Of a stretch of DNA of 64,000 nucleotides, positions 47,595 to 55,922 are shown one piece after another (the stretch's first letter is position 1; the number at the start of each line of letters is the position of its first letter). The position numbers and the translations under genes were made by a program. Under the pieces are notes generated by a model that saw nothing but the letters and a program-made list of their open reading frames with translations, did no database searches and was not told the DNA's origin. The stretch covers positions 1,984,001 through 2,048,000 of the forward strand of contig NZ_CP097870.1 of NCBI RefSeq assembly GCF_029223545.1, in the 5' to 3' direction. Source of the DNA: Thauera sp. GDN1. Lineage in GTDB: Bacteria > Pseudomonadota > Gammaproteobacteria > Burkholderiales > Rhodocyclaceae.

Positions 47595-48524
47595 ATGGCA
47601 TTTGCGCTGGTTTTTCCTGGCCAGGGTTCGCAGTCGGTCGGCATGATGGCCGCCTACGGCGAGTCGGCCGTGATTCGTGACACCTTCGCCGAGGCCTCGG
47701 ACGCGCTGGGCGAAGACCTGTGGGCGATGGTCAATGACGGCCCCGCCGAACGTCTCGCGCTCACCGTCAACACCCAGCCGTTGATGCTGGCCGCAGGCGT
47801 GGCGGCTTACCGCGCCTGGCTGGCTGCGGGAGGTCCGAAGCCGGCCATGGTCGCCGGCCACAGCCTGGGCGAGTACTCCGCGCTGGTCGCCGCGGGCGCG
47901 ATGGCCTTCAAGGACGCCGTGCCGCTGGTGCGCTTCCGCGCGCAGGCGATGCAGGAAGCGGTGCCGGCGGGCGAGGGCGCCATGGCTGCGGTGATGGGCC
48001 TGGAGGCCGATGCGGTGCGCGAAGCTTGTGCCGAGGCGGCGCAGGGCGACGTGGTCGAGGCCGCGAACCTGAACGCGCCCGGCCAGATCGTGATCGCCGG
48101 CGCCAAGGCCGCGGTCGAGCGCGCGAGCGAGATCGCCAAGGCCAAGGGTGCCAAGCGTGCGGTGCTGCTGCCGGTGTCCGCTCCCTTCCACTGCGCGCTG
48201 ATGCGTCCGGCGGCCGAGCGTCTTGCCGAGCGCCTCGCCGGGGTGAGCATCGTCAAGCCGGAGATCGAGGTCATCAACAACGTCGACGTCGCCGTGTATG
48301 ACGATCCCGAGAAGATCCGCGACGCGCTGGTGCGCCAGGCCTTCTCGCCGGTGCGCTGGATCGAGCTGGTGCAGGCGATGGCCGCGCGCGGCATGAGCCC
48401 CGTCATCGAATGCGGCCCGGGCAAGGTGCTGGCCGGCATGACCAAGCGCATCGCCAAGGACGTCGAAGGCGGCTCGGCGCACGACGCCGCCAGTCTCGAA
48501 CAAGCCATTGCGGCAGTGAGGTAA
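47595..48524 (+). CDS. fabD: Malonyl-CoA-ACP transacylase (FabD)
   Basis: 309-residue transacylase that loads malonate on ACP. The nucleophile Ser is in VAGHSLGEYSALVAAG, preceded by the oxyanion-loop FPGQGSQSVGM; the Arg and His partners are in VRFRAQAMQEAVPAG and VSAPFHCALM. Full length. Lies between fabH and fabG in the standard fab order, 3 bases before fabG. Confidence 0.97.
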   Translation: MAFALVFPGQGSQSVGMMAAYGESAVIRDTFAEASDALGEDLWAMVNDGPAERLALTVNTQPLMLAAGVAAYRAWLAAGGPKPAMVAGHSLGEYSALVAAGAMAFKDAVPLVRFRAQAMQEAVPAGEGAMAAVMGLEADAVREACAEAAQGDVVEAANLNAPGQIVIAGAKAAVERASEIAKAKGAKRAVLLPVSAPFHCALMRPAAERLAERLAGVSIVKPEIEVINNVDVAVYDDPEKIRDALVRQAFSPVRWIELVQAMAARGMSPVIECGPGKVLAGMTKRIAKDVEGGSAHDAASLEQAIAAVR

Positions 48525-48527
48525 GAC

Positions 48528-49277
48528 ATGAGTTTTTCGCTCGAAGGGCAGGTCGCGCTGGTCACCGGAGCATCGCGCGGCATCGGTCGTGCCGTGGCGC
48601 TGGAACTGGGTCGCCTGGGTGCGACCGTGGTCGGTACCGCGACCTCGGAGTCCGGCGCCGCCGACATCGACAAGGCGCTCGCCGAGGCCGGCATCAAGGG
48701 TGCCGGCCTGGCGCTCGACGTCACCGACGCCGCTGCCTGCGAGGCGCTGGTCGGCGAGGTCGAGAAGCGCTTCGGTGCGATCGGCGTCCTGGTGAACAAC
48801 GCCGGCATCACCCGCGACAACCTCGCCATGCGCATGAAGGACGAGGAGTGGGATGTGGTGCTCGACACCAACCTGCGCGCGGTCTTCCGCATGAGCAAGC
48901 TGGTCATGCGCGGCATGATGAAGGCGCGCAACGGCCGCATCATCAACATCACCTCGGTGGTGGCCAGTTCCGGCAACCCGGGCCAGGCCAACTACGCGGC
49001 CGCCAAGGCGGGCGTGGCGGGCATGACGCGCGCGCTGGCGCGCGAGCTGGGCAGCCGCAACATCACCGTGAACTGTGTCGCTCCCGGTTTCATCGACACC
49101 GACATGACGCGTGCGCTGCCCGAAGCGGCGCGCGACGCCCTGCTCGGCAACATCGCGCTGGGTCGCCTCGGCCGTCCGGAAGAAATCGCCGGCGCCGTGG
49201 CGTTCCTCGCTTCCCCCGCTGCCGCCTACGTGACTGGGACCACCCTGCACGTCAATGGCGGCATGTACATGTCCTGA
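48528..49277 (+). CDS. fabG: 3-oxoacyl-ACP reductase (FabG)
   Basis: 249-residue short-chain dehydrogenase that reduces 3-ketoacyl-ACP with NADPH. It has the cofactor loop TGASRGIGRAV, NNAGITRD, a Ser at ITSVVASSG, catalytic Tyr and Lys in NYAAAKAG, and the C-terminal GTTLHVNGGMYM expected of FabG. Three bases after fabD. The 88 bases to acpP carry a TAGAAT -10 hexamer. Confidence 0.97.
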   Translation: MSFSLEGQVALVTGASRGIGRAVALELGRLGATVVGTATSESGAADIDKALAEAGIKGAGLALDVTDAAACEALVGEVEKRFGAIGVLVNNAGITRDNLAMRMKDEEWDVVLDTNLRAVFRMSKLVMRGMMKARNGRIINITSVVASSGNPGQANYAAAKAGVAGMTRALARELGSRNITVNCVAPGFIDTDMTRALPEAARDALLGNIALGRLGRPEEIAGAVAFLASPAAAYVTGTTLHVNGGMYMS

Positions 49278-49311
49278 TTTGCGTCGGGATAGCGGTTCCG
49301 CGGCGTTTTGG

Positions 49312-49317
49312 TAGAAT
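49312..49317 (+). promoter_or_regulatory. Possible -10 element of an acpP promoter
   Basis: TAGAAT in an AT-rich step (TTTTGGTAGAATACG) of the fabG-acpP gap, 54 bases from the start codon to the -10 start. No good -35 is present at 16-18 bases. A separate acpP promoter is expected because ACP is needed in large excess over the Fab enzymes. Confidence 0.4.
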
Positions 49318-49365
49318 ACGCCGGCTTTTTACATTCACCTGTCACCCTCAGGAAGGAGTTGGTTC

Positions 49366-49605
49366 ATGGAGAACATCGAACAGCGCGTCAAGAAGATCGT
49401 CGCTGAGCAACTTGGCGTGAACGAATCGGAGATCAAGACCGAGTCTTCGTTCGTCGATGATCTGGGCGCGGATTCGCTGGACACCGTGGAACTGGTCATG
49501 GCGCTGGAAGAAGAGTTCGAGTGCGAGATCCCGGACGAAGAGGCCGAGAAGATCACCACCGTCCAGCAGGCGATCGACTACGTCAACGCCCACCTCAAGA
49601 AGTAA
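49366..49605 (+). CDS. acpP: Acyl carrier protein
   Basis: 79-residue acidic ACP. The phosphopantetheine-bearing Ser lies in [21 protein letters not shown], the invariant DSL motif; N- and C-terminal helices are normal. AGGAAGGAG lies 9 bases before the ATG, a strong ribosome site. Followed by a terminator-like hairpin with T6 before fabF, which would set acpP expression above that of fabF. Confidence 0.98.
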   Translation: MENIEQRVKKIVAEQLGVNESEIKTESSFVDDLGADSLDTVELVMALEEEFECEIPDEEAEKITTVQQAIDYVNAHLKK

Positions 49606-49629
49606 GCATCCCGCGCTGTTCCAGCGTAC

Positions 49630-49680
49630 CCTGTCCGGCGCCTGCAGTTTCCTGCGGCATCCGGGCAGGCTTCATTTTTT
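49630..49680 (+). terminator. Terminator-like hairpin between acpP and fabF
   Basis: CCTGTCCGG (49630-49638) pairs with CCGGGCAGG (49661-49669, one G-U), enclosing a smaller CGC/GCG helix. After CTTCA a T6 run ends at 49680. Probably a partial terminator. Confidence 0.6.
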
Positions 49681-49703
49681 CAATGATTTAGACGGAGTCG
49701 CCC

Positions 49704-50939
49704 GTGTCGCGTCGTAGAGTCGTCGTCACCGGTCTCGGCGTGATCTCGCCGGTCGGCAATACTGTTCCCGAAGCCTGGGAAAACCTGATCGCTGGCAAGA
49801 GCGGCATTGGTCCGATCACGCGTTTCGACGCAAGCAATTTCGCCGCCCGCATCGCCGGCGAGGTCAAGGGCTTCGACGTTGCCGAATACCTCTCCGCCAA
49901 GGAAGCGCGCCGCATGGATGTCTTCATCCACTACGGCATGGCGGCGGGCATCCAGGCCATCCGCGACTCCGGCATCGAAGTGACCGAAGCCAACGCCGAC
50001 CGCATCGGCGTCAATATCGGCTCCGGCATCGGCGGCCTGCCGATGATCGAGGAAACGCACGACGATTTCCTCGGCGGCGGCCCGCGCAAGATTTCGCCCT
50101 TCTTCATTCCCGGCACGATCATCAACATGATCTCCGGCAACCTGTCGATCATGTTCGGCATGAAGGGCCCCAACCTGGCGGTGGTAACCGCCTGCACCAC
50201 CGGACTCCATGCGATCGGTATGAGCGCGCGCATGATCGAATACGGCGATGCCGACGTGATGGTGTGCGGTGGCGCCGAGTCGACCGTCACCAACCTGGCC
50301 ATCGGCGGCTTCGCGTCCGCCAAGGCGCTGTCCACCCGCAACGACGATCCGGCGACCGCCAGCCGTCCGTGGGACAAGGATCGCGACGGCTTCGTGCTCG
50401 GCGAGGGCGCCGGCGTGATGGTGATCGAGGAGTACGAGCACGCGGTCAGGCGCGGCGCCAAGATCTACGCCGAGCTGTCCGGCTTCGGCATGAGCGGCGA
50501 CGCCTATCACATGACCGCCCCGAACACCGATGGCCCGCGGCGCAGCATGCTCAACGCGCTCAAGAACGCCGGCGTGAATCCGGATCAGGTGCATTACCTG
50601 AATGCCCACGGCACCTCCACGCCGCTCGGCGACAAGAACGAGACCGATGCGATCAAGCTCGCCTTCGGTGAGGACAACGCCCGCAAGCTGGTGGTGAACT
50701 CCACCAAGTCGATGACCGGGCACCTGCTCGGTGGCGCCGGCGGCCTTGAGTCGGTGTTCACCGTCCTCGCGGTGCACAACCAGATCTCGCCGCCGACGAT
50801 CAACATCTTCGAACAGGATCCAGAGTGCGATCTGGACTACTGCGCCAACGTGGCGCGCGAGATGAAGATCGACGTGGCGCTGAAGAACAACTTCGGCTTC
50901 GGCGGTACCAACGGCACGCTGGTTTTCCGTCGCGTCTGA
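49704..50939 (+). CDS. fabF: Beta-ketoacyl-ACP synthase II (FabF)
   Basis: 411-residue elongating condensing enzyme. Catalytic Cys is in [13 protein letters not shown], and the two His are in [11 protein letters not shown] and [26 protein letters not shown] is at the start. It begins with GTG at 49704 after a GGAG site. Lies after the acpP terminator and 21 bases before the YgfX-like gene. Confidence 0.97.
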   Translation: MSRRRVVVTGLGVISPVGNTVPEAWENLIAGKSGIGPITRFDASNFAARIAGEVKGFDVAEYLSAKEARRMDVFIHYGMAAGIQAIRDSGIEVTEANADRIGVNIGSGIGGLPMIEETHDDFLGGGPRKISPFFIPGTIINMISGNLSIMFGMKGPNLAVVTACTTGLHAIGMSARMIEYGDADVMVCGGAESTVTNLAIGGFASAKALSTRNDDPATASRPWDKDRDGFVLGEGAGVMVIEEYEHAVRRGAKIYAELSGFGMSGDAYHMTAPNTDGPRRSMLNALKNAGVNPDQVHYLNAHGTSTPLGDKNETDAIKLAFGEDNARKLVVNSTKSMTGHLLGGAGGLESVFTVLAVHNQISPPTINIFEQDPECDLDYCANVAREMKIDVALKNNFGFGGTNGTLVFRRV

Positions 50940-50960
50940 TCCCGCTCTCCCGGGCGTGGC

Positions 50961-51506
50961 ATGCGGTTTCCGGTTGAACTGAGGCTGCAGCCGTCCCGAA
51001 TCCTGATGGCGTCGGTGCTGGTCGCGCATGTTGCGGCCGCACTGGCGCTTTTTCATGTCCCCGCGCTGCATGCGTTTGCCGCGGGCGATGAGGTGTCGCT
51101 CGCGCGCTCGCTGGGCGCGGTGCTGGCCTGGGCCGCGCTGGCGCTGTCGGCGCTGCGCGCGCTGCGCGCGGAGCAGGCCAAGGACGGCCTCATACTCTGG
51201 CTGGAGGAAGACGGGCTGGTCGAGGTGTTCGCCGCAGGCGCGGAACAGGGCGTCCTCTGCCGCATCCGTCCCCATTCGGCGGTCGTGCTGCCGCGGGCGG
51301 TATGGTTCAGCCTGCAGGTGCTGGAAAATATCTCAGGTGCGACAGCTGTTCGGGCGCGCGTTCCGGCCGGCATGATGCTGCTGGCGTCCAACGTGCAGCA
51401 ACGCGATTTTCAAGAACCGCATGACGGAGACGACTGGCGCCGGCTGCGCATCTGGCTGCGCCACCGTGCCGACCGTGCTGCTGACGCGGCGGACCAGCCC
51501 GGCTGA
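50961..51506 (+). CDS. YgfX-like (CptA family) membrane protein
   Basis: 181 residues. Two adjacent membrane helices (about 15-35 and 48-66) with a short loop are followed by a cytoplasmic beta-rich domain with GLILWLEEDGLVEVF and LVLP-like VVLPRAVWF. This is the layout of E. coli YgfX/CptA, which affects division proteins and is linked to SdhE. No SdhE gene is adjacent. The assignment rests on layout and position between fabF and nadB, so is moderate. Start ATG 50961, convergent with nadB. Confidence 0.65.
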   Translation: MRFPVELRLQPSRILMASVLVAHVAAALALFHVPALHAFAAGDEVSLARSLGAVLAWAALALSALRALRAEQAKDGLILWLEEDGLVEVFAAGAEQGVLCRIRPHSAVVLPRAVWFSLQVLENISGATAVRARVPAGMMLLASNVQQRDFQEPHDGDDWRRLRIWLRHRADRAADAADQPG

Positions 51507-51557
51507 GCGTTCAGGTCGGGCGCTCGCTGCCGGGCAGCGCGCGCCGCTCGCGATGGC

Positions 51558-53156
51558 TCAGCGTGCCTTCCCGCTCCTGGCCGGGGGGCGCAGGATGGTG
51601 TCGCGCGCGCGAACGAGGGTATCGGGGTAGTCGCTCGAATGGTGCAGGCCGCGGCTTTCCTTGCGCTTGAGCGCGCAGCGCACGATCAGGTCGGCGGTCA
51701 CCACCAGGTTGCGCAGCTCGATGAGGTCGTTGCTGACCCGGAAGTTCGAGTAGAACTCGTGGATCTCGCGCGCCAGCAGGCGGATACGGTGCTGCGCACG
51801 GCGCAGGCGCTTGGTGGTGCGCACGATGCCGACGTAATCCCACATCGCCCGCCGCAGCTCGGCCCAGTTGTGCGAGATGACCACTTCCTCGTCGGCGTCG
51901 GTCACCCGGCTCTCGTCCCAGTCGGGCAGCACCGGGGCGGTCTGGCGCGGTTTGGCGAGGATGTCGCGCGCTGCGGCCTCGCCGAATACCAGGCACTCCA
52001 GCAGCGAGTTGCTCGCCAGGCGGTTGGCGCCGTGCAGGCCGGTGAAGGCCGATTCGCCCACCGAATAGAGTCCGGGCACGTCGGTGCGCGCGGCGAGGTC
52101 GGTGACGATGCCGCCGCAGGAATAGTGCGCCGCCGGCACCACCGGGATCGGCTCCCGGGTGATGTCGATGCCCAGTTCCAGGCAGCGCGCGTAGATGTTC
52201 GGGAAGTGGCCGCGCAGCCAGTCGGCAGGCTTGTGGCTGATGTCGAGGTAGACGCAGTCGAGGCCGCGCTTCTTCATCTCGAAGTCGATCGCGCGGGCGA
52301 CGACGTCGCGTGGGGCGAGTTCCTCGCGCGGGTCGTGCTCGGGCATGAAGCGGGTGCCGTCAGGCAGCTTCAGCAGCCCGCCCTCGCCGCGGACGGCTTC
52401 GGAAATCAGGAAGGATTTGGCCTGCGGGTGGTAGAGGCAGGTCGGGTGGAACTGGATGAACTCCATGTTGCCGACCCGGCAGCCCGCCCGCCAGGCCATC
52501 GCCACGCCGTCGCCGGTCGCGACGTCTGGGTTGGTCGTATACAGATAGACCTTGCCGGTGCCACCGGTGGCGAGCACGGTGTTGCGCGCGGCGAAGGTGA
52601 CGACCTTGTCGGCCTCGATGTCGAGCACGTAGGCGCCCAGGCAACCTGCGCCGGGCTGGCCGATCTTGTCGCCGATCACCAGATCGACCGCGATGTGGTG
52701 TTCGAAGATGTCGATGTTCGGGTGGTTGCGCACATGCTCGCCGAGCGTGGTCTGCACCGCGGCGCCGGTGGCGTCGGCGGCGTGGATGATGCGGCGATGC
52801 GAGTGTCCGCCTTCGCGGGTCAGGTGATACCCGAGCTGGGAGTCCGCCTCGCGGGTGAAGGGAACGCCACGGTCGATCAGCCATTCGATGGCGTGCTTTC
52901 CGTTCTCGACCACGAAGCGGGTCGATTCCGGATTGCACAGGCCGGCACCGGCGACGAAGGTGTCCTGGATGTGGGCTTCCACGCTGTCGGCGGTGTCGAG
53001 CACCGCCGCGATCCCTCCCTGCGCCCAGTTGCTCGCGCTGTCGGCGAGCTCGCGCTTGGTCACGAGGGCAACGCGCAGATGGTCGGCGAGGCGCAGCGCC
53101 ATGGATTGGCCGGCCGTGCCGCTGCCAAGGATGAGTACGTCGTACTGTTTCAGCAA
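51558..53156 (-). CDS. nadB: L-aspartate oxidase (NadB)
   Basis: 532-residue FAD enzyme that oxidises L-aspartate to iminoaspartate, the first step of NAD synthesis. FAD-binding [20 protein letters not shown] is at the N-terminus, with [44 protein letters not shown] and [24 protein letters not shown]. The C-terminal helical domain is present. TTG at 53156 is chosen, giving [10 protein letters not shown]; an in-frame GTG at 53201 would lie upstream of the predicted transcription start. An extended -10 promoter and a 20-bp dyad lie upstream. Divergent from rpoE. Confidence 0.93.
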   Translation of the reverse strand: MLKQYDVLILGSGTAGQSMALRLADHLRVALVTKRELADSASNWAQGGIAAVLDTADSVEAHIQDTFVAGAGLCNPESTRFVVENGKHAIEWLIDRGVPFTREADSQLGYHLTREGGHSHRRIIHAADATGAAVQTTLGEHVRNHPNIDIFEHHIAVDLVIGDKIGQPGAGCLGAYVLDIEADKVVTFAARNTVLATGGTGKVYLYTTNPDVATGDGVAMAWRAGCRVGNMEFIQFHPTCLYHPQAKSFLISEAVRGEGGLLKLPDGTRFMPEHDPREELAPRDVVARAIDFEMKKRGLDCVYLDISHKPADWLRGHFPNIYARCLELGIDITREPIPVVPAAHYSCGGIVTDLAARTDVPGLYSVGESAFTGLHGANRLASNSLLECLVFGEAAARDILAKPRQTAPVLPDWDESRVTDADEEVVISHNWAELRRAMWDYVGIVRTTKRLRRAQHRIRLLAREIHEFYSNFRVSNDLIELRNLVVTADLIVRCALKRKESRGLHHSSDYPDTLVRARDTILRPPARSGKAR

Positions 53157-53191
53157 GATGTCGCCCTGACGTGTCGGAAGGAACGCGGGGG

Positions 53192-53200
53192 AATATAGCA
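53192..53200 (-). promoter_or_regulatory. Extended -10 promoter of nadB
   Basis: On the minus strand, TGC-TATATT: an extended -10 (TGn) with hexamer TATATT at 53192-53197. Transcription would start near 53184, 28 bases before the TTG start of nadB. The -35 region is poor, which fits dependence on the upstream dyad or on an activator. Confidence 0.5.
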
Positions 53201-53217
53201 CGTCGTGACAGGGGCGC

Positions 53218-53237
53218 CCCCTGAACTATTTCAGGGG
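53218..53237. promoter_or_regulatory. 20-bp perfect dyad between nadB and rpoE
   Basis: CCCCTGAA (53218-53225), CTAT loop and TTCAGGGG (53230-53237): a perfect 8+8 inverted repeat centered about 43 bases upstream of the predicted nadB start. It also covers a GAACTA that resembles a sigma-E -35 facing rpoE (followed 16 bases later by TCTCT). Likely a protein-binding site for one or both genes. Confidence 0.5.
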
Positions 53238-53289
53238 TCCCGTGTCTCTTGAGTGTCTTCGATTTCGGTCGTGGCTGCGGCCGGTCGCT

Positions 53290-53295
53290 TATAAT
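53290..53295 (+). promoter_or_regulatory. -10 element of the rpoE operon
   Basis: Consensus TATAAT at 53290-53295, about 44 bases upstream of the rpoE ATG. No convincing -35 lies 16-18 bases upstream. Confidence 0.55.
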
Positions 53296-53338
53296 CCGGG
53301 TGTCTTGATTTTTGAATATCCGGAAGAACCCAGATCCC

Positions 53339-53938
53339 ATGAGCGATCGTGAAATCGATCAGCAACTCGTCGAGCGCGTCCAGCGCGGCGACAAGCAGGC
53401 ATTCGGTCTGCTGGTATCCAAGTACCAGCGCAAGCTGAATCGCTTGCTATCCAGGCTGATCCGCGACTCCGCAGAAGTCGAGGACGTTGCGCAGGAGACC
53501 TTCATCAAGGCCTACCGCGCACTCGGTTCGTTCCGCGGAGATAGTGCGTTTTACACGTGGTTGTACCGTATCGGCATCAATACGGCGAAGAACTACCTTG
53601 TATCCCAAGGGCGCAGGGCGCCGACCTCGACCAGTTTCGATTCGGAAGAGGCGGAGACTTTCGAGGACGGCGATCAGTTGCGTGACATCAACACGCCAGA
53701 GCGCCTGATGATGACGCGACAGATCGGAGAAACCGTCGATGAAGCGATGGCTGCGCTGCCCGAGGAACTGAGAACCGCCATCATGTTGCGCGAACTCGAA
53801 GGCCTGAGCTACGAGGAGATCGCCAACATCATGGAATGCCCGATTGGCACGGTGCGTTCGCGGATCTTCCGTGCGCGCGAAGCGATTGCAGAACGTCTGC
53901 GGCCCTTGCTCGATACGGCCCCGGACAAACGTTGGTAG
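53339..53938 (+). CDS. rpoE: RNA polymerase sigma factor RpoE (sigma-E / AlgU)
   Basis: 199-residue ECF sigma factor for envelope stress. Region 2 is FGLLVSKYQRKLNRLLSRLIRDSAEVEDVAQETFIKAYRAL with FYTWLYRIGINTAKNYL. Region 4 is ELRTAIMLRELEGLSYEEIANIMECPIGTVRSRIFRAREAI. The ATG at 53339 follows GGAAGAA. rseA begins 9 bases downstream, so it heads the operon rpoE-rseA-rseB-rseC-mucD-glutaredoxin. Confidence 0.97.
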   Translation: MSDREIDQQLVERVQRGDKQAFGLLVSKYQRKLNRLLSRLIRDSAEVEDVAQETFIKAYRALGSFRGDSAFYTWLYRIGINTAKNYLVSQGRRAPTSTSFDSEEAETFEDGDQLRDINTPERLMMTRQIGETVDEAMAALPEELRTAIMLRELEGLSYEEIANIMECPIGTVRSRIFRAREAIAERLRPLLDTAPDKRW

Positions 53939-53947
53939 GTGGCAAGC

Positions 53948-54490
53948 ATGAAGGACAAAGTGTCGGCGCTGCTCGACGGTGATCTCGACGAACAGGCAAC
54001 GCGCATGGTCTTCGACGGCCTCAGGCGCGACCCGGACTTGAGGCGGGACTGGGAAGCCTACTGCCTGATCGGCGATGTGTTGCGCGGCGACCGTGAGGGT
54101 TCGGACGATTTCGTCTCCCGCGTGATGGCCAATCTGGATGCCGAGCCGACGGTGCTCGCGCCGCGCGCCGCGCCGGCCTCGGCGACGCGGCAAGTGTGGC
54201 AGTCCCTGATGCCGATCGCTGCATCGGTCATGGGGGTCGCTGCGGTCGGTCTGGTCGCGGCCACGCTGTACAAGCAGGAGGCCCCGGCGCCGCAGGTGCT
54301 GGCTGGGGCGCCCGCAGTGAAGGTGGTGAGCGCCACCGCGCCGGTGCGCCCGGTCGCCCAGCCGGGCAACGAGGATGTCCTGCGCGAATACGTGTTCGCC
54401 CACCAGGGCCTGTCGCGCGGTGGTCCACTGCCGGCGGGCGTGCAGTACGTTCGCACGGTGTCTGATCAGCGTCAGGGTATCGGCCGATGA
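53948..54490 (+). CDS. rseA: Anti-sigma-E factor RseA
   Basis: 180-residue inner-membrane anti-sigma factor. The N-terminal sigma-binding domain is MKDKVSALLDGDLDEQATRMVFDGLRRDPDLRRDWEAY, followed by one membrane helix (PIAASVMGVAAVGLVAATLY, about 86-105) and a periplasmic tail that RseB covers. ATG at 53948; the upstream in-frame GTG at 53939 was rejected. Overlaps rseB by 4 bases. Confidence 0.93.
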   Translation: MKDKVSALLDGDLDEQATRMVFDGLRRDPDLRRDWEAYCLIGDVLRGDREGSDDFVSRVMANLDAEPTVLAPRAAPASATRQVWQSLMPIAASVMGVAAVGLVAATLYKQEAPAPQVLAGAPAVKVVSATAPVRPVAQPGNEDVLREYVFAHQGLSRGGPLPAGVQYVRTVSDQRQGIGR

Positions 54491-55455
54491 GGTTTTTCGC
54501 TGCAGCGCTGGGGCTCTGTGCCTTGCTGGCGCAGGGCCCTGCCTTTGCCGAAGTGCCTTCCGATCCCCTGTCCTGGCTTGGCCGGATCTCCTCGGCCGGG
54601 CAGCGGCTCAATTACGTGGGCACCTTCGTCTATCAGTCGGGCGGGCATGTCGAGACCTCGCGCATCGCGCATCGGGTCGATGCCAGCGGCGAGCACGAGC
54701 GGCTGGAAGTGCTCGACGGCAGCCCGCGCGAGGTGATCCGGCGCGGCAATGAAGTGCAGTGCGTGCTGCCGGACGAACGTACCGTCATCATCGACGAAGC
54801 GGGTGGCCGAAGGGCTTTCCCGGCGCGCCTGCCGGCATCGCTGAGCGGCCTGGCCGAGAGCTATCGCATCCGCAAGGGCGGTATCAGCCGGGTCGCGGGC
54901 TTCGAGGCGCAGGAACTGGTGCTGGAGCCGAAGGACGATCTCCGCTATGGCCATACGTTGTGGGCCGAAATGCAGACCGGCCTGCTGCTCAAAGCGCGGA
55001 TGATGGACGAGAAGGGCGGCCTGATCGAGCAGTTCAGCTTCAGCGACGTGCGCATCGGCGGCGACGTCGACGCCGAACTGCTGGAGTCGCGCTTCGAGCC
55101 CGGCGAGGGCTGGCGCGTGGTGAATGCGCGCGGCAGTGCCATGCCCGAGGATGACGTGGGCTGGGTGCTGGCCGAGCCGCTCCCCGGCTACAGCCTGAGT
55201 TCGGTGATGCGCCGGCCGCTGGGGCGCGAGCGCGGCCAGGCGGTGCACATGGTGTTCAGCGACGGGCTGGCGGCGATCTCGGTGTTCATCGAGCCGGTGG
55301 GCAAGGGCTCGGCGATCGGGCTGGGGCCGGTCTCGAACGGCGCGATCAACATCTTCAAGCGCACGGTGAACGGCCACCTGGTCACCGCGCTCGGTGAGGC
55401 GCCGGAGCGCGCGGTACGCCTGATCGGCGACAACATCCGCGCGGTGGAGCGGTGA
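54487..55455 (+). CDS. rseB: Sigma-E regulatory protein RseB/MucB
   Basis: 322 residues. A signal peptide (MRFFAAALGLCALLAQGPAFA) is followed by the two-domain MucB/RseB fold: NYVGTFVYQSGGHVETSRIAHRVDASGEHERLEVLDG, then a C-terminal domain from about 210. It sits in the periplasm, binds RseA and shields it from protease DegS, and senses mislocalised lipopolysaccharide. Overlaps rseA (ATGA) and shares its stop with the start of rseC (TGATG). Confidence 0.95.
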   Translation: MRFFAAALGLCALLAQGPAFAEVPSDPLSWLGRISSAGQRLNYVGTFVYQSGGHVETSRIAHRVDASGEHERLEVLDGSPREVIRRGNEVQCVLPDERTVIIDEAGGRRAFPARLPASLSGLAESYRIRKGGISRVAGFEAQELVLEPKDDLRYGHTLWAEMQTGLLLKARMMDEKGGLIEQFSFSDVRIGGDVDAELLESRFEPGEGWRVVNARGSAMPEDDVGWVLAEPLPGYSLSSVMRRPLGRERGQAVHMVFSDGLAAISVFIEPVGKGSAIGLGPVSNGAINIFKRTVNGHLVTALGEAPERAVRLIGDNIRAVER

Positions 55456-55922
55456 TGCAGGCGCGCGCGCGCATCCTGCGGGTCGAGAACGATGTGGCCT
55501 GGCTCGAACTTGCGGATGTCGCCGGCGGATGCGGGCGTTGCGATGAACCGGGCGGCTGCCGCTCGATGCAGCTTGCCCATGCCTTCGGCGGAGCGGAGAA
55601 GGTCTTCGCCTTGCCGCTGAGCTTTCCGGTCAAGCCCGGCGATCAGGTCGTGATCAGCATTCCGGACGGAGCGCCGCTGACCGCGGCACTCGCGGCGTAT
55701 GGGCTGGCCACCGTGCTGCTGCTGGCGGGGGCGGCGGTCGGCAGCCTGCTGGGCGGCGACGGGCGGGCGGATCTCTACGGCCTCGTCGGCGGGGTCGCGG
55801 GTCTTGCCCTGGCGTGGTCGATCAACAGGGCGCTCCCGCGCAGCCGCAACTGGCGGCATCGCCTGCGCATGGAACTCGCGCCCGAGGGCGCATGCGTGCA
55901 ATCACTTCAAACCCTTCGATGA
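55455..55922 (+). CDS. rseC: RseC/MucC-like sigma-E regulatory protein
   Basis: 155-residue inner-membrane protein. The N-terminal cytoplasmic part has a Cys cluster Cys26-x2-Cys29-x5-Cys35 (GGCGRCDEPGGC), as in RseC/RsxC-linked proteins that bind an Fe-S cluster. Two membrane helices follow (about 80-125). RseC has a mild positive effect on sigma-E and a link to SoxR reduction in E. coli. ATG 55455 overlaps the rseB stop. Its 3' end overlaps the start region of the mucD gene. Confidence 0.9.
   Translation: MQARARILRVENDVAWLELADVAGGCGRCDEPGGCRSMQLAHAFGGAEKVFALPLSFPVKPGDQVVISIPDGAPLTAALAAYGLATVLLLAGAAVGSLLGGDGRADLYGLVGGVAGLALAWSINRALPRSRNWRHRLRMELAPEGACVQSLQTLR

Noticed and set aside
46419..49250. 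943-codon minus-strand open frame opposite plsX, fabH, fabD and fabG
   Set aside because: Shadow of the fatty-acid genes; no motif and His/Arg/Gln-rich content.
53157..53201. GTG start of nadB at 53201
   Set aside because: The best promoter -10 (53192-53197) would put the transcription start downstream of that codon, and TTG 53156 matches the usual NadB N-terminus.
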